Assembly (NCBI GenBank): GCA_051877895.1
Contig: JBJEJI010000076.1
Span: forward strand, 1-64,000
Length of the DNA stretch: 64,000 bases
Direction: 5' to 3'
Source of the DNA: UBA3775 sp051877895
GTDB taxonomy: Bacteria; Bacillota; Clostridia; Lachnospirales; Lachnospiraceae
In this document: positions 51,681-62,100 of the stretch, one piece after another
Layout: each line of letters starts with the position of its first letter
Numbering within the stretch: position 1 is the first letter of the stretch
Notes under the pieces: generated by a model
Told to the model about the DNA's origin: nothing
The model's database searches: none
Seen by the model: only the letters and a program-made list of their open reading frames with translations
Translations under genes and position numbers: made by a program

Positions 51681-52661
51681 CTATTCCTCTGGCCGGTCAA
51701 AATTTTCCTTAAGAAAGCTTCGCCAGTCAAAGACTGCTTCTACAGATGCGATGGCAACCTCTATCATGTCATCATTCGGCTCTTTGGTGGTAAGTGCCTG
51801 CATCCACATTCCCGGCTTAGACAAAATATTAACAACAGGATTATTGCTTCTTCCGGCCAGTTTAAGGAACTCATAGGAAACACCTGCTATTACAGGGAGC
51901 ATTACAATTCGTATGCAGAATCTCAGGAGGAAATTCACAATAGGACCGAATGCAGTTATAGGAGGAATTATCATAAATATAATAATTGCAATCACCATTA
52001 CTATAATCATAAAGCTTGTTCCGCAACGTTTGTGTTCCTTGCTTGACTTACGGACATTTTCCACAGTAAGTTCCATCCCATGCTCCAGGCAGTTTATGGA
52101 TTTATGCTCCGCACCATGATACATGAAAGTACGTTTAATGTCGTTCATAAGTGAGATTAACAAAACATATCCAATAAAAATTACCAATCGCATTAAGCCT
52201 TCAATAAAAGCACAGAACTTGCCGCCAACCTCAAAATCAAGCAGGGAAGATATTCCTTCTGCCACAAGCTGTGGAAGAAGCATAAACAGACCTATTGCCA
52301 AAAGCAGTGCTGCGGCAACAGTTCCAAAAAGCACTCCTCCGGTCATAAATCCGCCTTCTTTGTCACCATCTTTATTTTTACCGTCAGCATCCTTTGATGC
52401 CGGCTTCTCATCTTCATCTTCGAAAAAGTCAGCCGAGTATGTAAGTGTCCGCATGCCAACAATCATAGATTCAATCAGATTGACAGAACCTCTGATGAAA
52501 GGCAGACTCATCCATTTGTGCTTTTCTGTAATACTCTTATATTCTTTTACATCGGTAACAATGGAGCCATCTGAAAGTCTGACGGAAACAGCATACTTTT
52601 CCTTATTTTTCATCATAACTCCCTCAATAACCGCCTGTCCACCGATTCCTGAATTTTTCAT
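51681..52661 (-). CDS. DUF1385 membrane protein
   Basis: 326 residues. Begins MKNSGIGGQAVIEGVMMKN, the family signature, followed by ten to eleven charged Lys/Asp residues at about 92-105, then four or five membrane helices; HGAEHKSINCLEHG is conserved. Possibly metal-dependent; function unestablished. Always found between rpmE and prmC in clostridia. GGAGG upstream. Confidence 0.93.
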   Translation of the reverse strand: MKNSGIGGQAVIEGVMMKNKEKYAVSVRLSDGSIVTDVKEYKSITEKHKWMSLPFIRGSVNLIESMIVGMRTLTYSADFFEDEDEKPASKDADGKNKDGDKEGGFMTGGVLFGTVAAALLLAIGLFMLLPQLVAEGISSLLDFEVGGKFCAFIEGLMRLVIFIGYVLLISLMNDIKRTFMYHGAEHKSINCLEHGMELTVENVRKSSKEHKRCGTSFMIIVMVIAIIIFMIIPPITAFGPIVNFLLRFCIRIVMLPVIAGVSYEFLKLAGRSNNPVVNILSKPGMWMQALTTKEPNDDMIEVAIASVEAVFDWRSFLKENFDRPEE

Positions 52662-52693
52662 AATTCCTCCATTTCATGGTTTCAGAATATATT

Positions 52694-52766
52694 GTCAAAC
52701 TCGCAAATGCTACGCTTTTTGCTCGTTAAAAATCCCATCACCTTTTGGCAGTGAGTTCCTCACTTA
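52694..52766 (-). repeat. Intergenic repeat: paired hairpins plus GCGTAGC core
   Basis: On the minus strand, GTGAG-GAA-CTCAC, then CTCACTGCC-AAAAG-GTGATGGG-ATT, then TTTTTAACGAGCAAAAAGCG and TAGCATTTGCGAGTTTGAC. The order of a CTGCC...G(G/T)GGGATT hairpin, TTTTTAACGAGC and GCGAGTTTGAC is shared with 63192-63314 on the plus strand, so the two are copies of one family. It lies 33 bases before the DUF1385 start. Confidence 0.75.
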
Positions 52767-52857
52767 ATAATATTTGAATTAATTGTTATTTTAATGCAAA
52801 AATAGGCTGAGATGATTACCACCTCAACCTAATTTAAACCGTGCTTTATAGACTGTA

Positions 52858-53055
52858 CTAAAAACCGTACTTCTTATTGAACTTCTCAATAGCACCACGA
52901 GCGGCAGCTGCTTTAGACTGGCCGGTGTAGAATGGATGGCACTTTGAACAAATTTCTACGTGTATTTCCTCTTTTGTAGAACCTGTTACAAACTGATTAC
53001 CACAGTTACATGTAACTTTTGCCTGATAATACTTTGGCTGAATTGCTTCCTGCAT
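52858..53055 (-). CDS. rpmE: Ribosomal protein L31 (zinc-binding type)
   Basis: 65 residues from MQEAIQPKYYQAKVTC; GAGGTG is upstream, so the longer frame to 53109 is not used. Zinc ligands C-N-C and CSKCHPFYTG mark the C+ form. Lies between rho and DUF1385, 180 bases from rho; the gap has only A/T-rich sequence and a small AAAGCG/CGCTT inverted repeat. Confidence 0.96.
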   Translation of the reverse strand: MQEAIQPKYYQAKVTCNCGNQFVTGSTKEEIHVEICSKCHPFYTGQSKAAAARGAIEKFNKKYGF

Positions 53056-53238
53056 GTTATTCACCTCACATATAATTAATTGTAGTCTACCATGTCTGAC
53101 ACATCCCAAGCAGCCATGACTATTATGTTACGCTTATAAAAGCGACACTGTTATTCTAAAAAACTGTATATAAACAGCTTGTTTATTATATCATACCGAT
53201 TTTATGATTGCAATACCCTTTTTTCTTTACTTTTCACA

Positions 53239-55110
53239 TTAATTTGCAAAGATTCCCCTTGCTCTGATGAGATTAACTAATTCTTCATTATTTACGGTAC
53301 GCTTAAGATAATTAAGAATAGCTTCAATTGCCTCATCTGATTTTGCACCATTAAGTGCATTGCGCATTAAATAGCTTGCTTCAAGTTCTTCCTGTGACAA
53401 AAGAAGATCTTCACGTCTGGTTCCGGATTTAGGAAGATCAATGGCAGGAAAAATTCTTTTTTCGGACAAAGAACGGTCAAGCACCAGTTCCATATTTCCT
53501 GTTCCCTTAAATTCTTCAAATACCACGTCATCCATACGGCTTCCCGTATCTACAAGTGCTGTAGCAAGAATTGTTAAACTGCCTCCTTCCCGCATGCATC
53601 TTGCAGCGCCAAAAAACTTTTTAGGCATATAAAGAGCAGATGGGTCGAGACCACCGGAAAGAGTACGTCCGGAATTAGTTACTGTAAGGTTGTAAGCTCT
53701 TGCAAGTCTTGTAATACTATCCAAAAGAATGCACACATCTTTTTTATGCTCAACAAGTCTCTTTGCCCTTTCAATTACCATTTCAGATACTCTTTTATGA
53801 TTTTCAGGCAGTTCATCGAAGGTAGAATAAATGACTTGAACATTATTTCCAACAATGGATTCCTTTATATCGGTCACTTCTTCAGGTCTTTCATCAATAA
53901 GCAGAATTATTATTTCCATTTCAGGGTTATTGATGGTTATTGCATTGGCAATCTGCTTTAAGAGAGTGGTTTTTCCTGCTTTTGGCTGGGATACAATCAT
54001 ACCTCTTTGTCCTTTTCCGACAGGTGAAAGAATATCCACCAGTCTCATTGCCGGTGAACACCCCTTTGTTTCAAAATGAATTCTTTCATGAGGGAAAACA
54101 GGTGTTAAATCTTCAAATTTTGGACGTTTCTGTGCCACTTCCGGCGGTTCACCATTTATTGTCTCCACAAAAGCAAGTCCATGGAATTTATCATTGGAAC
54201 TTTTTTCTTTAAGATTTCCCTTAACCATATCTCCTGTTTTCAAATTAAACTTTCGAATCTGAGCAGGTGATACATAGACATCATTTTCTCCCGGCAGAAA
54301 ATTGTCGCAACGAATAAAGCCATAGCCCTCTGTTTTTACAAGTTCCAGTACACCTTCTCTGGAAACTCCGGTATCCTGTACATATCTTTCGTTGTTGTTT
54401 TCCTGATTGTAAGTCTGAAATCCATTATCCTGACCATATCCGGATGCACTGTTACATACATTTTCCTGTGCATATCCGGAATTCAAAACACTCTGCCCAT
54501 TATCCTGAGTATATCTGTTGTTTACAGAATTCTGAACATTGTCCTGGTTAAATCTGTTATTAACAATATTCTGAGCATTATCCTGATTATATCTTGGATT
54601 ACTACTGTAAGACGCTACATCCTGATTGTATCTTGGATTACTACTGTAAGACACTACATCCTGATTGTATCTGGACTGGCCTGTATACGAATTTCCATTC
54701 TGCTGAGAAAAATTTTGTCTCTGCTGGTAACCGGTCTGTGTACGCTGAGGTACATTACGCTGATTATCATTGGGCCGCACTGTTCTCTGTGTTCTCATGG
54801 AAGAATTATTAACATTATTATAAGTCCTTGTATTTCTGTAAGGCTCATAATTATTTCTTTCATAGGTATATTTCTTTTCAAAAGGTGCCTGAGAAATATT
54901 GTTGCGGTTTTCCGCTTCCACAACTTTATTTTCTTTGACCTCTTCTTTTACTTCTTCTTTTATTCCTTCTTTTTCCTTCTTCTGATTATTTATTATTCTT
55001 TCATTGAAAATTTCAATCAGTTCATTTTTTCTTAATGCACTTACGCCTTTAATATTATTTTCTTTAGCATATGCTTTTAACTCAGCTAAAGACATATTTT
55101 CAAAATCCAT
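53239..55110 (-). CDS. rho: Transcription termination factor Rho with Asn/Gln-rich repeat domain
   Basis: 623 residues from MDFENMSLAELKAYAK (GGAGG seven bases upstream). Residues 1-45 Rho N-domain; 46-67 charged; 68-247 an Asn/Gln/Tyr-rich, low-complexity insertion with a 13-residue repeat from 148 on (YNQDVVSYSSNPR, YNQDVASYSSNPR, YNQDNAQNIVNNR and variants); 251-325 RNA-binding fold; then the ATPase ring with QPKAGKTTLLKQIA, LLIDERPEEV and RTLSGGLD. Usual Rho is about 420-450 residues. A prion-like insertion at this place is known in Clostridium botulinum Rho, which switches between soluble and aggregated states. Confidence 0.95.
   Translation of the reverse strand: MDFENMSLAELKAYAKENNIKGVSALRKNELIEIFNERIINNQKKEKEGIKEEVKEEVKENKVVEAENRNNISQAPFEKKYTYERNNYEPYRNTRTYNNVNNSSMRTQRTVRPNDNQRNVPQRTQTGYQQRQNFSQQNGNSYTGQSRYNQDVVSYSSNPRYNQDVASYSSNPRYNQDNAQNIVNNRFNQDNVQNSVNNRYTQDNGQSVLNSGYAQENVCNSASGYGQDNGFQTYNQENNNERYVQDTGVSREGVLELVKTEGYGFIRCDNFLPGENDVYVSPAQIRKFNLKTGDMVKGNLKEKSSNDKFHGLAFVETINGEPPEVAQKRPKFEDLTPVFPHERIHFETKGCSPAMRLVDILSPVGKGQRGMIVSQPKAGKTTLLKQIANAITINNPEMEIIILLIDERPEEVTDIKESIVGNNVQVIYSTFDELPENHKRVSEMVIERAKRLVEHKKDVCILLDSITRLARAYNLTVTNSGRTLSGGLDPSALYMPKKFFGAARCMREGGSLTILATALVDTGSRMDDVVFEEFKGTGNMELVLDRSLSEKRIFPAIDLPKSGTRREDLLLSQEELEASYLMRNALNGAKSDEAIEAILNYLKRTVNNEELVNLIRARGIFAN
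54360..54669 (-). repeat. 39-bp tandem repeats inside rho
   Basis: Seven or eight units of 39 bp (13 codons), the first two almost identical, later ones diverging (consensus Tyr-x-Gln-Asp-x6-Asn-x2). Repeat purity is highest at the N-terminal end, pointing to recent duplication there. All units keep the reading frame. Confidence 0.9.
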
Positions 55111-55245
55111 TGCGTCCTCCAACCTATACATATAGTCCTTAATATCTGCTCTAAAAATATGGGGGTATACTTTATTTAAATTTTTTCTGTTCTGGGAATA
55201 TTCGGTAATCTGTACCTATAGTATTGAATCGTATTTTTAAGATAC

Positions 55246-55278
55246 AGGCAGCTGCCGGCTATATACCGGCAGCTCCTG
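55246..55278 (-). terminator. Hairpin after rpoC
   Basis: AGCTGCCGG-[TATATAG]-CCGGCAGCT, 9-bp perfect stem extended by GCAGG/CCTG, about 40 bases after the rpoC stop. No U run follows (GCCTGTATC), so it is a possible Rho-independent pause or 3'-end stabiliser rather than a proven terminator. Confidence 0.55.
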
Positions 55279-55316
55279 CGAAATTGTTATTTTACATTAT
55301 TTCAAAAGACTAAATG

Positions 55317-58300
55317 CTACTGTTCATCTGATGACTCAAAATCATCTTCATCTGCATAAACATAATCTTCATCATAAACAACCTCATCATCAGCGAATAC
55401 AAGGTCATCTTCATAGTATACATCTTCGTATACAACTTCCTCTGTATCCATCTCATCAATTGGTTTTTCTTCATCTTTCTTATCGAGCTTTCTGTCAATC
55501 TTCTCAACTTTTTCTTCTGCTTCAGCTAAAGCTCTGAGTCTGGCTTCTTCAAGTCTCTTTGCTTCTCTTGCATCGGAATCAAGCTTAACATTTCTGTATA
55601 CGTTCATACCTGTTCCTGCAGGAATAAGTTTACCAAGAATAACATTTTCTTTCAAACCGATAAGCGGATCAATCTTACCCTTGATTGCAGCATCTGTAAG
55701 AACTCTTGTTGTTTCCTGGAAGGAAGCTGCAGAAAGGAAAGAGTTGGTTGCAAGAGATGCCTTTGTAATACCTAACATTACCTGCTCTCCTGTTGCCGGT
55801 TCTTTACCCTCTGCTTCGAGTTTTGCGTTTGCATCTTCAAAATCAAGAATATCTACCATTGTACCCGGTAAGAAATCAGAATCACCATTATTTTCAATTC
55901 TGATTTTCTTTAACATCTGACGCACAATTACTTCAATATGCTTATCATTAATTTCTACACCCTGAAGTCTGTATACACGCTGTACTTCCTGAATCATGTA
56001 GTCCTGTACCGCACGAAGACCCTTGATTTTAAGGATATCATGTGGATTTACAGAGCCTTCAGTAAGTTCATCACCGGCTTCAAGTACCTGACCGTCAGTA
56101 ACCTTAATGATAGAGCCATAAGGAATAAGGTAAGCCTTTGAATCACCTGTTTCAGGATTGGTTACAACGACTTCACGCTTTTTCTTTGTATCAACAATGG
56201 AAACTACACCACCGAACTCAGCAATAATTGCAAGTCCCTTTGGACGTCTCGCTTCGAAAAGTTCTTCGACACGAGGAAGACCCTGTGTAATATCATCTCC
56301 GGCAACACCACCGGTATGGAATGTTCTCATTGTAAGCTGTGTACCAGGCTCACCGATTGACTGTGCAGCGATAATACCAACTGCTTCACCAACCTGTACC
56401 GGTTCTCCTGTTGCCATGTTTGCGCCATAACACTTTGCACAAACACCGATATGAGAACGGCATGTAAGGGCGGTACGAATCTTAACCTTTGCTTCTACAC
56501 CGGCTTCAGAGATACTCTTTGTAGCACAAATTTTTGCTGCACGGGCAGGTGTAATCATTTGATTCTTCTTTACAATGACTTCACCATTGTCATCATAGAT
56601 TGTGTCACAAGCAGTACGGCCTGTAATTCTTTCCTGAAGACTTTCAATTACTTCCTTGCCTTCCATGAAAGTCTTAATAGCCATTCCCGGAATTTCCTCG
56701 GCACCTTCGCAACAGTCAATTTCGCGAATAATTAAATCCTGTGAAACGTCTACAAGACGACGTGTAAGGTAACCGGAGTCTGCTGTTCTAAGAGCTGTAT
56801 CGGAGAGACCCTTTCTGGCACCGTGAGCAGAGATGAAGTACTCGAGTACGTCAAGACCTTCACGGAAGTTAGCCTTAATAGGGAGCTCAATTGTTTTACC
56901 TGATGTATCAGCCATGAGACCACGCATACCTGCAAGCTGTTTAATCTGCTTGTCAGAACCACGGGCTCCGGAATGAGCCATCATCTTAATATTGTTATAT
57001 TTATCCAGACCGGACAACAGCTTTTCAGTAATTTCGTCATCGGCAGTCTTCCATGTGGAGATAACCAGCTTGTAACGCTCGTCATCAGTCATGAAGCCCT
57101 GCTTGTAAGCTTCTGAAATCTGTGCAACTGTTTCTTCAGCCTTTGCAAGAATTTCTTTCTTTGCTGCAGGCACTGTCATGTCGGAAACGGATACGGTCAT
57201 GGCAGCTCTTGTGGAATACTTGTAACCAAGAGATTTTACATGGTCAAGTGTTTCAGCTGTCTTTGTGGCACCATGCTTATTAATACATTTTTCAAGAATG
57301 CCCTTTAACTCTTTTCTCTTTACAAGGAAATCAATTTCAAGAGCAAATCTGTTTTCAGGCTTGGTTCTGTCTACATATCCAAGGTCCTGTGGAATAACTT
57401 CATTAAATATGAGACGTCCTAATGTGGTAACAATCACACCTGTATCAACAGTTCCGTCTTCATTTTCAATGTATCTGCGGACATTAATTTCAGACTGAAG
57501 TGTAATTACACCATTTTCGTAGGCAAGAATTGCTTCGTTAATGCTTGTGAAGTACTTTCCTTCACCCTTTGAACCAGGCTTTGTCATTGTCAGGTAGTAA
57601 ATACCCAGTACCATATCCTGAGAAGGAACGGCAACAGGACCACCATCGGATGGCTTTAACAGGTTGTTAGGTGAAAGTAAGAGGAAACGGCACTCTGCCT
57701 GAGCTTCAACACTAAGCGGAAGGTGAACAGCCATCTGGTCACCGTCGAAGTCAGCGTTGAACGCTGTACATACCAATGGATGAAGCTTAATTGCCTTACC
57801 TTCAACAAGGATTGGCTCAAACGCCTGAATACCAAGTCTGTGAAGTGTAGGAGCTCGGTTCAGCATAACCGGATGTTCTTTAATAACATCCTCAAGTACA
57901 TCCCATACCTCTGTCTGAAGACGTTCAACCATCTTCTTTGCAGACTTAACGTTAGTAGCAATACCTCTTGCGGTCAGTTCCTTCATTACGAAAGGCTTGA
58001 AAAGTTCTATTGCCATTTCCTTTGGAAGACCACACTGGTAAATCTTGAGTTCCGGACCAACTACAATAACAGAACGACCGGAGTAGTCAACTCGCTTACC
58101 AAGAAGGTTCTGACGGAAACGACCCTGCTTACCTTTAAGCATATCTGAAAGAGATTTCAGAGCTCTGTTTCCGGGACCGGTTACAGGACGTCCTCTACGT
58201 CCGTTATCATTTAATGCATCTACAGCTTCCTGAAGCATTCTCTTTTCATTACGAACGATAATGTCCGGAGCACCAAGTTCAAGAAGTCTCTTAAGACGGT

Positions 58301-59150
58301 TATTTCTGTTAATGATACGACGGTATAAATCGTTCATATCAGATGTTGCAAAACGTCCGCCATCAAGCTGAACCATTGGACGGAGATCCGGAGGAATTAC
58401 AGGAATTACTGTAAGAATCATCCATTCCGGCTTATTGCCTGACTCTCTGAATGCTTCAACTACTTCAAGACGTTTAATAATTCTGGCACGCTTCTGACCT
58501 GTGGCATTCTTTAATTCAGCTTTAAGTTCAGCAGCGTCCTTTTCCATATCGATTTTCTGCAAAAGTTCCATGATGGACTCTGCACCCATACCAACGCGGA
58601 AAGCGTCAGAGCCATACTTTTCACATGCAGCAGCATATTCCTGCTCGGATAATATATCCTTTTCATGAAGTTCAGTTTCACCCGGATCCAGTACTATATA
58701 GCTTGCAAAATAAAGAACCTTTTCAAGTACTCTAGGAGACAGGTCAAGAATAAGACCCATGCGGCTTGGAATACCTTTAAAATACCAGATATGGGAAACC
58801 GGTGCTGCAAGTTCAATATAGCCCATACGTTCACGACGAACTGTAGCCTTGGTTACTTCAACTCCACAGAACTCACAAATAACACCCTTGTTACGAATCT
58901 TTTTGTACTTACCGCAATGACATTCCCAGTCCTTTGTAGGTCCGAAAATCTTCTCGCAGAATAATCCGTCTCTCTCAGGTTTAAGTGTTCTGTAGTTGAT
59001 TGTTTCAGGCTTTTTTACTTCATATTCGGTAATATCACCTGTTCTGCCTGCTCTTGCCCACTCCTTAATTTTTTCCGGAGAAGCAAGACCAATTTTAATT
59101 TTATCGTAGGTTATCGGCCTTACGTTATCTTCTATTGTTTCAGCTGACAT
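55317..59150 (-). CDS. rpoC: RNA polymerase beta-prime subunit
   Basis: 1,277 residues. Zinc-finger CHCGKYKKIRNKGVICEFC near residue 58, catalytic NADFDGDQMAVH, and the bridge/trigger region MVLGIYYLT, GLMADTSGKTIELPI. The 70-residue C-terminus after KKDEEKP is very acidic and Tyr-rich (EEVVYEDVYYEDD), an extension beyond the family core. Starts 35 bases after rpoB. Confidence 0.98.
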   Translation of the reverse strand: MSAETIEDNVRPITYDKIKIGLASPEKIKEWARAGRTGDITEYEVKKPETINYRTLKPERDGLFCEKIFGPTKDWECHCGKYKKIRNKGVICEFCGVEVTKATVRRERMGYIELAAPVSHIWYFKGIPSRMGLILDLSPRVLEKVLYFASYIVLDPGETELHEKDILSEQEYAAACEKYGSDAFRVGMGAESIMELLQKIDMEKDAAELKAELKNATGQKRARIIKRLEVVEAFRESGNKPEWMILTVIPVIPPDLRPMVQLDGGRFATSDMNDLYRRIINRNNRLKRLLELGAPDIIVRNEKRMLQEAVDALNDNGRRGRPVTGPGNRALKSLSDMLKGKQGRFRQNLLGKRVDYSGRSVIVVGPELKIYQCGLPKEMAIELFKPFVMKELTARGIATNVKSAKKMVERLQTEVWDVLEDVIKEHPVMLNRAPTLHRLGIQAFEPILVEGKAIKLHPLVCTAFNADFDGDQMAVHLPLSVEAQAECRFLLLSPNNLLKPSDGGPVAVPSQDMVLGIYYLTMTKPGSKGEGKYFTSINEAILAYENGVITLQSEINVRRYIENEDGTVDTGVIVTTLGRLIFNEVIPQDLGYVDRTKPENRFALEIDFLVKRKELKGILEKCINKHGATKTAETLDHVKSLGYKYSTRAAMTVSVSDMTVPAAKKEILAKAEETVAQISEAYKQGFMTDDERYKLVISTWKTADDEITEKLLSGLDKYNNIKMMAHSGARGSDKQIKQLAGMRGLMADTSGKTIELPIKANFREGLDVLEYFISAHGARKGLSDTALRTADSGYLTRRLVDVSQDLIIREIDCCEGAEEIPGMAIKTFMEGKEVIESLQERITGRTACDTIYDDNGEVIVKKNQMITPARAAKICATKSISEAGVEAKVKIRTALTCRSHIGVCAKCYGANMATGEPVQVGEAVGIIAAQSIGEPGTQLTMRTFHTGGVAGDDITQGLPRVEELFEARRPKGLAIIAEFGGVVSIVDTKKKREVVVTNPETGDSKAYLIPYGSIIKVTDGQVLEAGDELTEGSVNPHDILKIKGLRAVQDYMIQEVQRVYRLQGVEINDKHIEVIVRQMLKKIRIENNGDSDFLPGTMVDILDFEDANAKLEAEGKEPATGEQVMLGITKASLATNSFLSAASFQETTRVLTDAAIKGKIDPLIGLKENVILGKLIPAGTGMNVYRNVKLDSDAREAKRLEEARLRALAEAEEKVEKIDRKLDKKDEEKPIDEMDTEEVVYEDVYYEDDLVFADDEVVYDEDYVYADEDDFESSDEQ

Positions 59151-59185
59151 GTCGGTTGCCCCTTTCTTAAAATGATTTCAAAATC

Positions 59186-62100
59186 CTAAAACTCATCCAA
59201 CTCCACAAAATCTTTGTCGGCATAGCCACCGAAAAGGTCACCGGCAGCATCAGGAATAACCTCACCAAATCCTGCTTCGCCCATGCCTTCATAGCTTGCA
59301 CTACTCTTAGGAGCATCACCTTCAATCAATGCCTTCATATCTGCATTGTTTGAGTAATCAATTTCTTCTGAGAGGATTACTTCTTCACCATTTTCATCGA
59401 GAACTGTAACATCCAGAGCAAGTGACTGTAATTCCTTAAGCAATACCTTGAAGGACTCCGGAATACCAGGCTCTGAAATGTTTTCACCCTTAATGATTGC
59501 CTCATAGGTTTTAACACGACCGGTTACATCATCGGACTTAACAGTAAGGATTTCCTGAAGTACGTGCGCTGCACCATATGCTTCAAGAGCCCATACTTCC
59601 ATTTCACCGAAACGCTGTCCACCAAACTGTGCCTTACCACCTAAAGGCTGCTGTGTTACCAGAGAATACGGACCGGTTGAACGTGCATGAATCTTATCAT
59701 CAACAAGGTGATGAAGTTTCAGATAATGCATGAAACCGATTGTAACTTCACCGTCAAACGGCTCACCGGTACGTCCGTCACGAAGCTGAACCTTTCCGTC
59801 CGGTTTAATCGGTACTCCTGCCCATTCCTTACGATAATCCTGATTTTCAATAAGGAACTTCATGAGATCAGGATTAATCTGGTCTTCATATTTCTTCCGG
59901 AATTCATCAAGCGGCATATTTACATAGTCATTTGCCAGCTTGAGGGAATCTTCAATATCAACCTCTTTCGCACCATCAAATACAGGAGTAGAAACTTTAA
60001 TTCCAAGCACCTGCGAAGCAAGACTGAGGTGAATTTCAAGTACCTGTCCGATATTCATACGGGAAGGTACGCCCAGAGGATTTAATACAATGTCAAGAGG
60101 ACGTCCGTTTGGAAGGAATGGCATATCTTCAACAGGAAGTACACGGGAAACAACACCCTTATTACCGTGACGACCGGCCATCTTATCGCCCACCTGAATC
60201 TTTCTCTTCTGTGCAATATATACTCTTACGCACTCATTTACACCAGGCGCAAGTTCATCGTTGTTAGCTCTTGAGAACACCTTAGCATCAACAATAATAC
60301 CAAATTCGCCGTGCGGAACTCTAAGAGAAGTATCTCTTACATCTCTTGCCTTCTCTCCGAAGATGGCTCTTAACAGTCTTTCCTCGGCTGTAAGCTCTGT
60401 TTCACCCTTAGGTGTAACCTTACCTACAAGAATGTCTCCGGCACGAACCTCTGCACCGATACGGATGATACCTCTTTCATCCAGATCCTTCAGTGCATCC
60501 TCACCAACGCTTGGAATGTCGCGGGTGATTTCTTCAGGTCCCAGCTTAGTATCTCTTGCTTCTGCTTCATATTCTTCAATATGGATGGAGGTATAAACAT
60601 CCTCCTGTACCAGTCTTTCACTAAGAAGAACCGCATCCTCGTAGTTATATCCTTCCCAGGTCATAAATCCAATGAGAGGGTTCTTACCAAGAGCAAGCTC
60701 ACCCTGTGATGTAGAAGGACCGTCAGCGATAACCTGTCCGGCTTCAATCTTTTCGCCCTTAGATACAATCGGTCTCTGGTTAATACTTGTTCCCTGGTTA
60801 CTTCTTACAAACTTCTGAAGCTTGTATTCATCAAGTGTACCTTCTTCGTTACGTACTGTAATTCTGTCAGCGGTAGCTCTTTCAACCACACCTGCATTTT
60901 CAGCAACAACACACACACCGGAGTCAACAGCAGTTTTCATTTCCATACCTGTTCCTACTACAGGAGACTCGGTAAAGAGAAGCGGTACTGCCTGACGCTG
61001 CATGTTGGAACCCATGAGAGCACGGTTAGCATCATCGTTCTGTAAGAATGGAATCATTGCTGTAGCTACAGAAAATACCATCTTAGGAGAAACGTCCATG
61101 AGGTCAATTTTTCTTCTTTCGAATGAAGATGTCTCATCGCGGAAACGACCGGATACACTTGCATTAATGAAATATCCATTTTCATCAAGCGGTTCGTTAG
61201 CCTGTGCAACGATGTATTTATCTTCCTCATCAGCCGTGAGATATACATAATCTTCTGTTACTCTTGGATTTTCCGGATCGGACTTGTCGCAGATTCTGTA
61301 AGGAGCTTCTACGAAACCATATTCATTAATTCTCGCATAGGATGCAAGGGAGTTAATGAGACCGATGTTTGGACCTTCAGGAGTTTCAATAGGACACATT
61401 CTGCCGTAATGTGTATAGTGAACGTCTCGAACTTCGAATCCGGCACGATCTCTGGAAAGACCACCAGGTCCCAAAGCGGAAAGACGTCTTTTGTGTGTCA
61501 ACTCACCTAATGGGTTATGCTGATCCATGAACTGTGATAACTGGGAACTTCCAAAGAACTCCTTAACTGCTGCAGTCACCGGTTTGATGTTAATCAGACT
61601 GGAAGCAGTAAGTGTAGAAGGATCCAGTGTTGTCATACGTTCACGAACAACTCTCTCCATTCTGGACATACCAATACGGTACTGGTTCTGAAGGAGTTCG
61701 CCCACTGCACGAATACGACGGTTGCCCAGATGGTCGATGTCATCCTGATTACCGATGCCGTATTCAAGGTGCATATTGTAATTAATAGAAGCAATTATAT
61801 CTTCTTTTGTGATATGTTTTGGAATAAGATCATTAATGTTGTTCTTAATTGCTTCTTTTATTTCATCTTCACTGCTATACTCGTCAAGAATACTCTTAAG
61901 TGCAGGATAGTAGACAAGTTCCGTAATGCCAAGTTCTTTCTTGTCACAAGGGAAGAAGCTGTCAATGTCTACCATGAGGTTGGAAAGTACCTTTACATTA
62001 CGTTCTTCTGCCTGAACATAAATGTAAGGAACAGCCGCATTCTGGATTGCATCAGCCAGTTCTTCTGTAATTACAGTTCCTGCTTCAGCAAGGATTTCAC

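Noticed and set aside
54360..54669. Regular repeats that could be taken for a CRISPR array
   Set aside because: 39-bp units without unique spacers, all in the rho reading frame; no cas genes.
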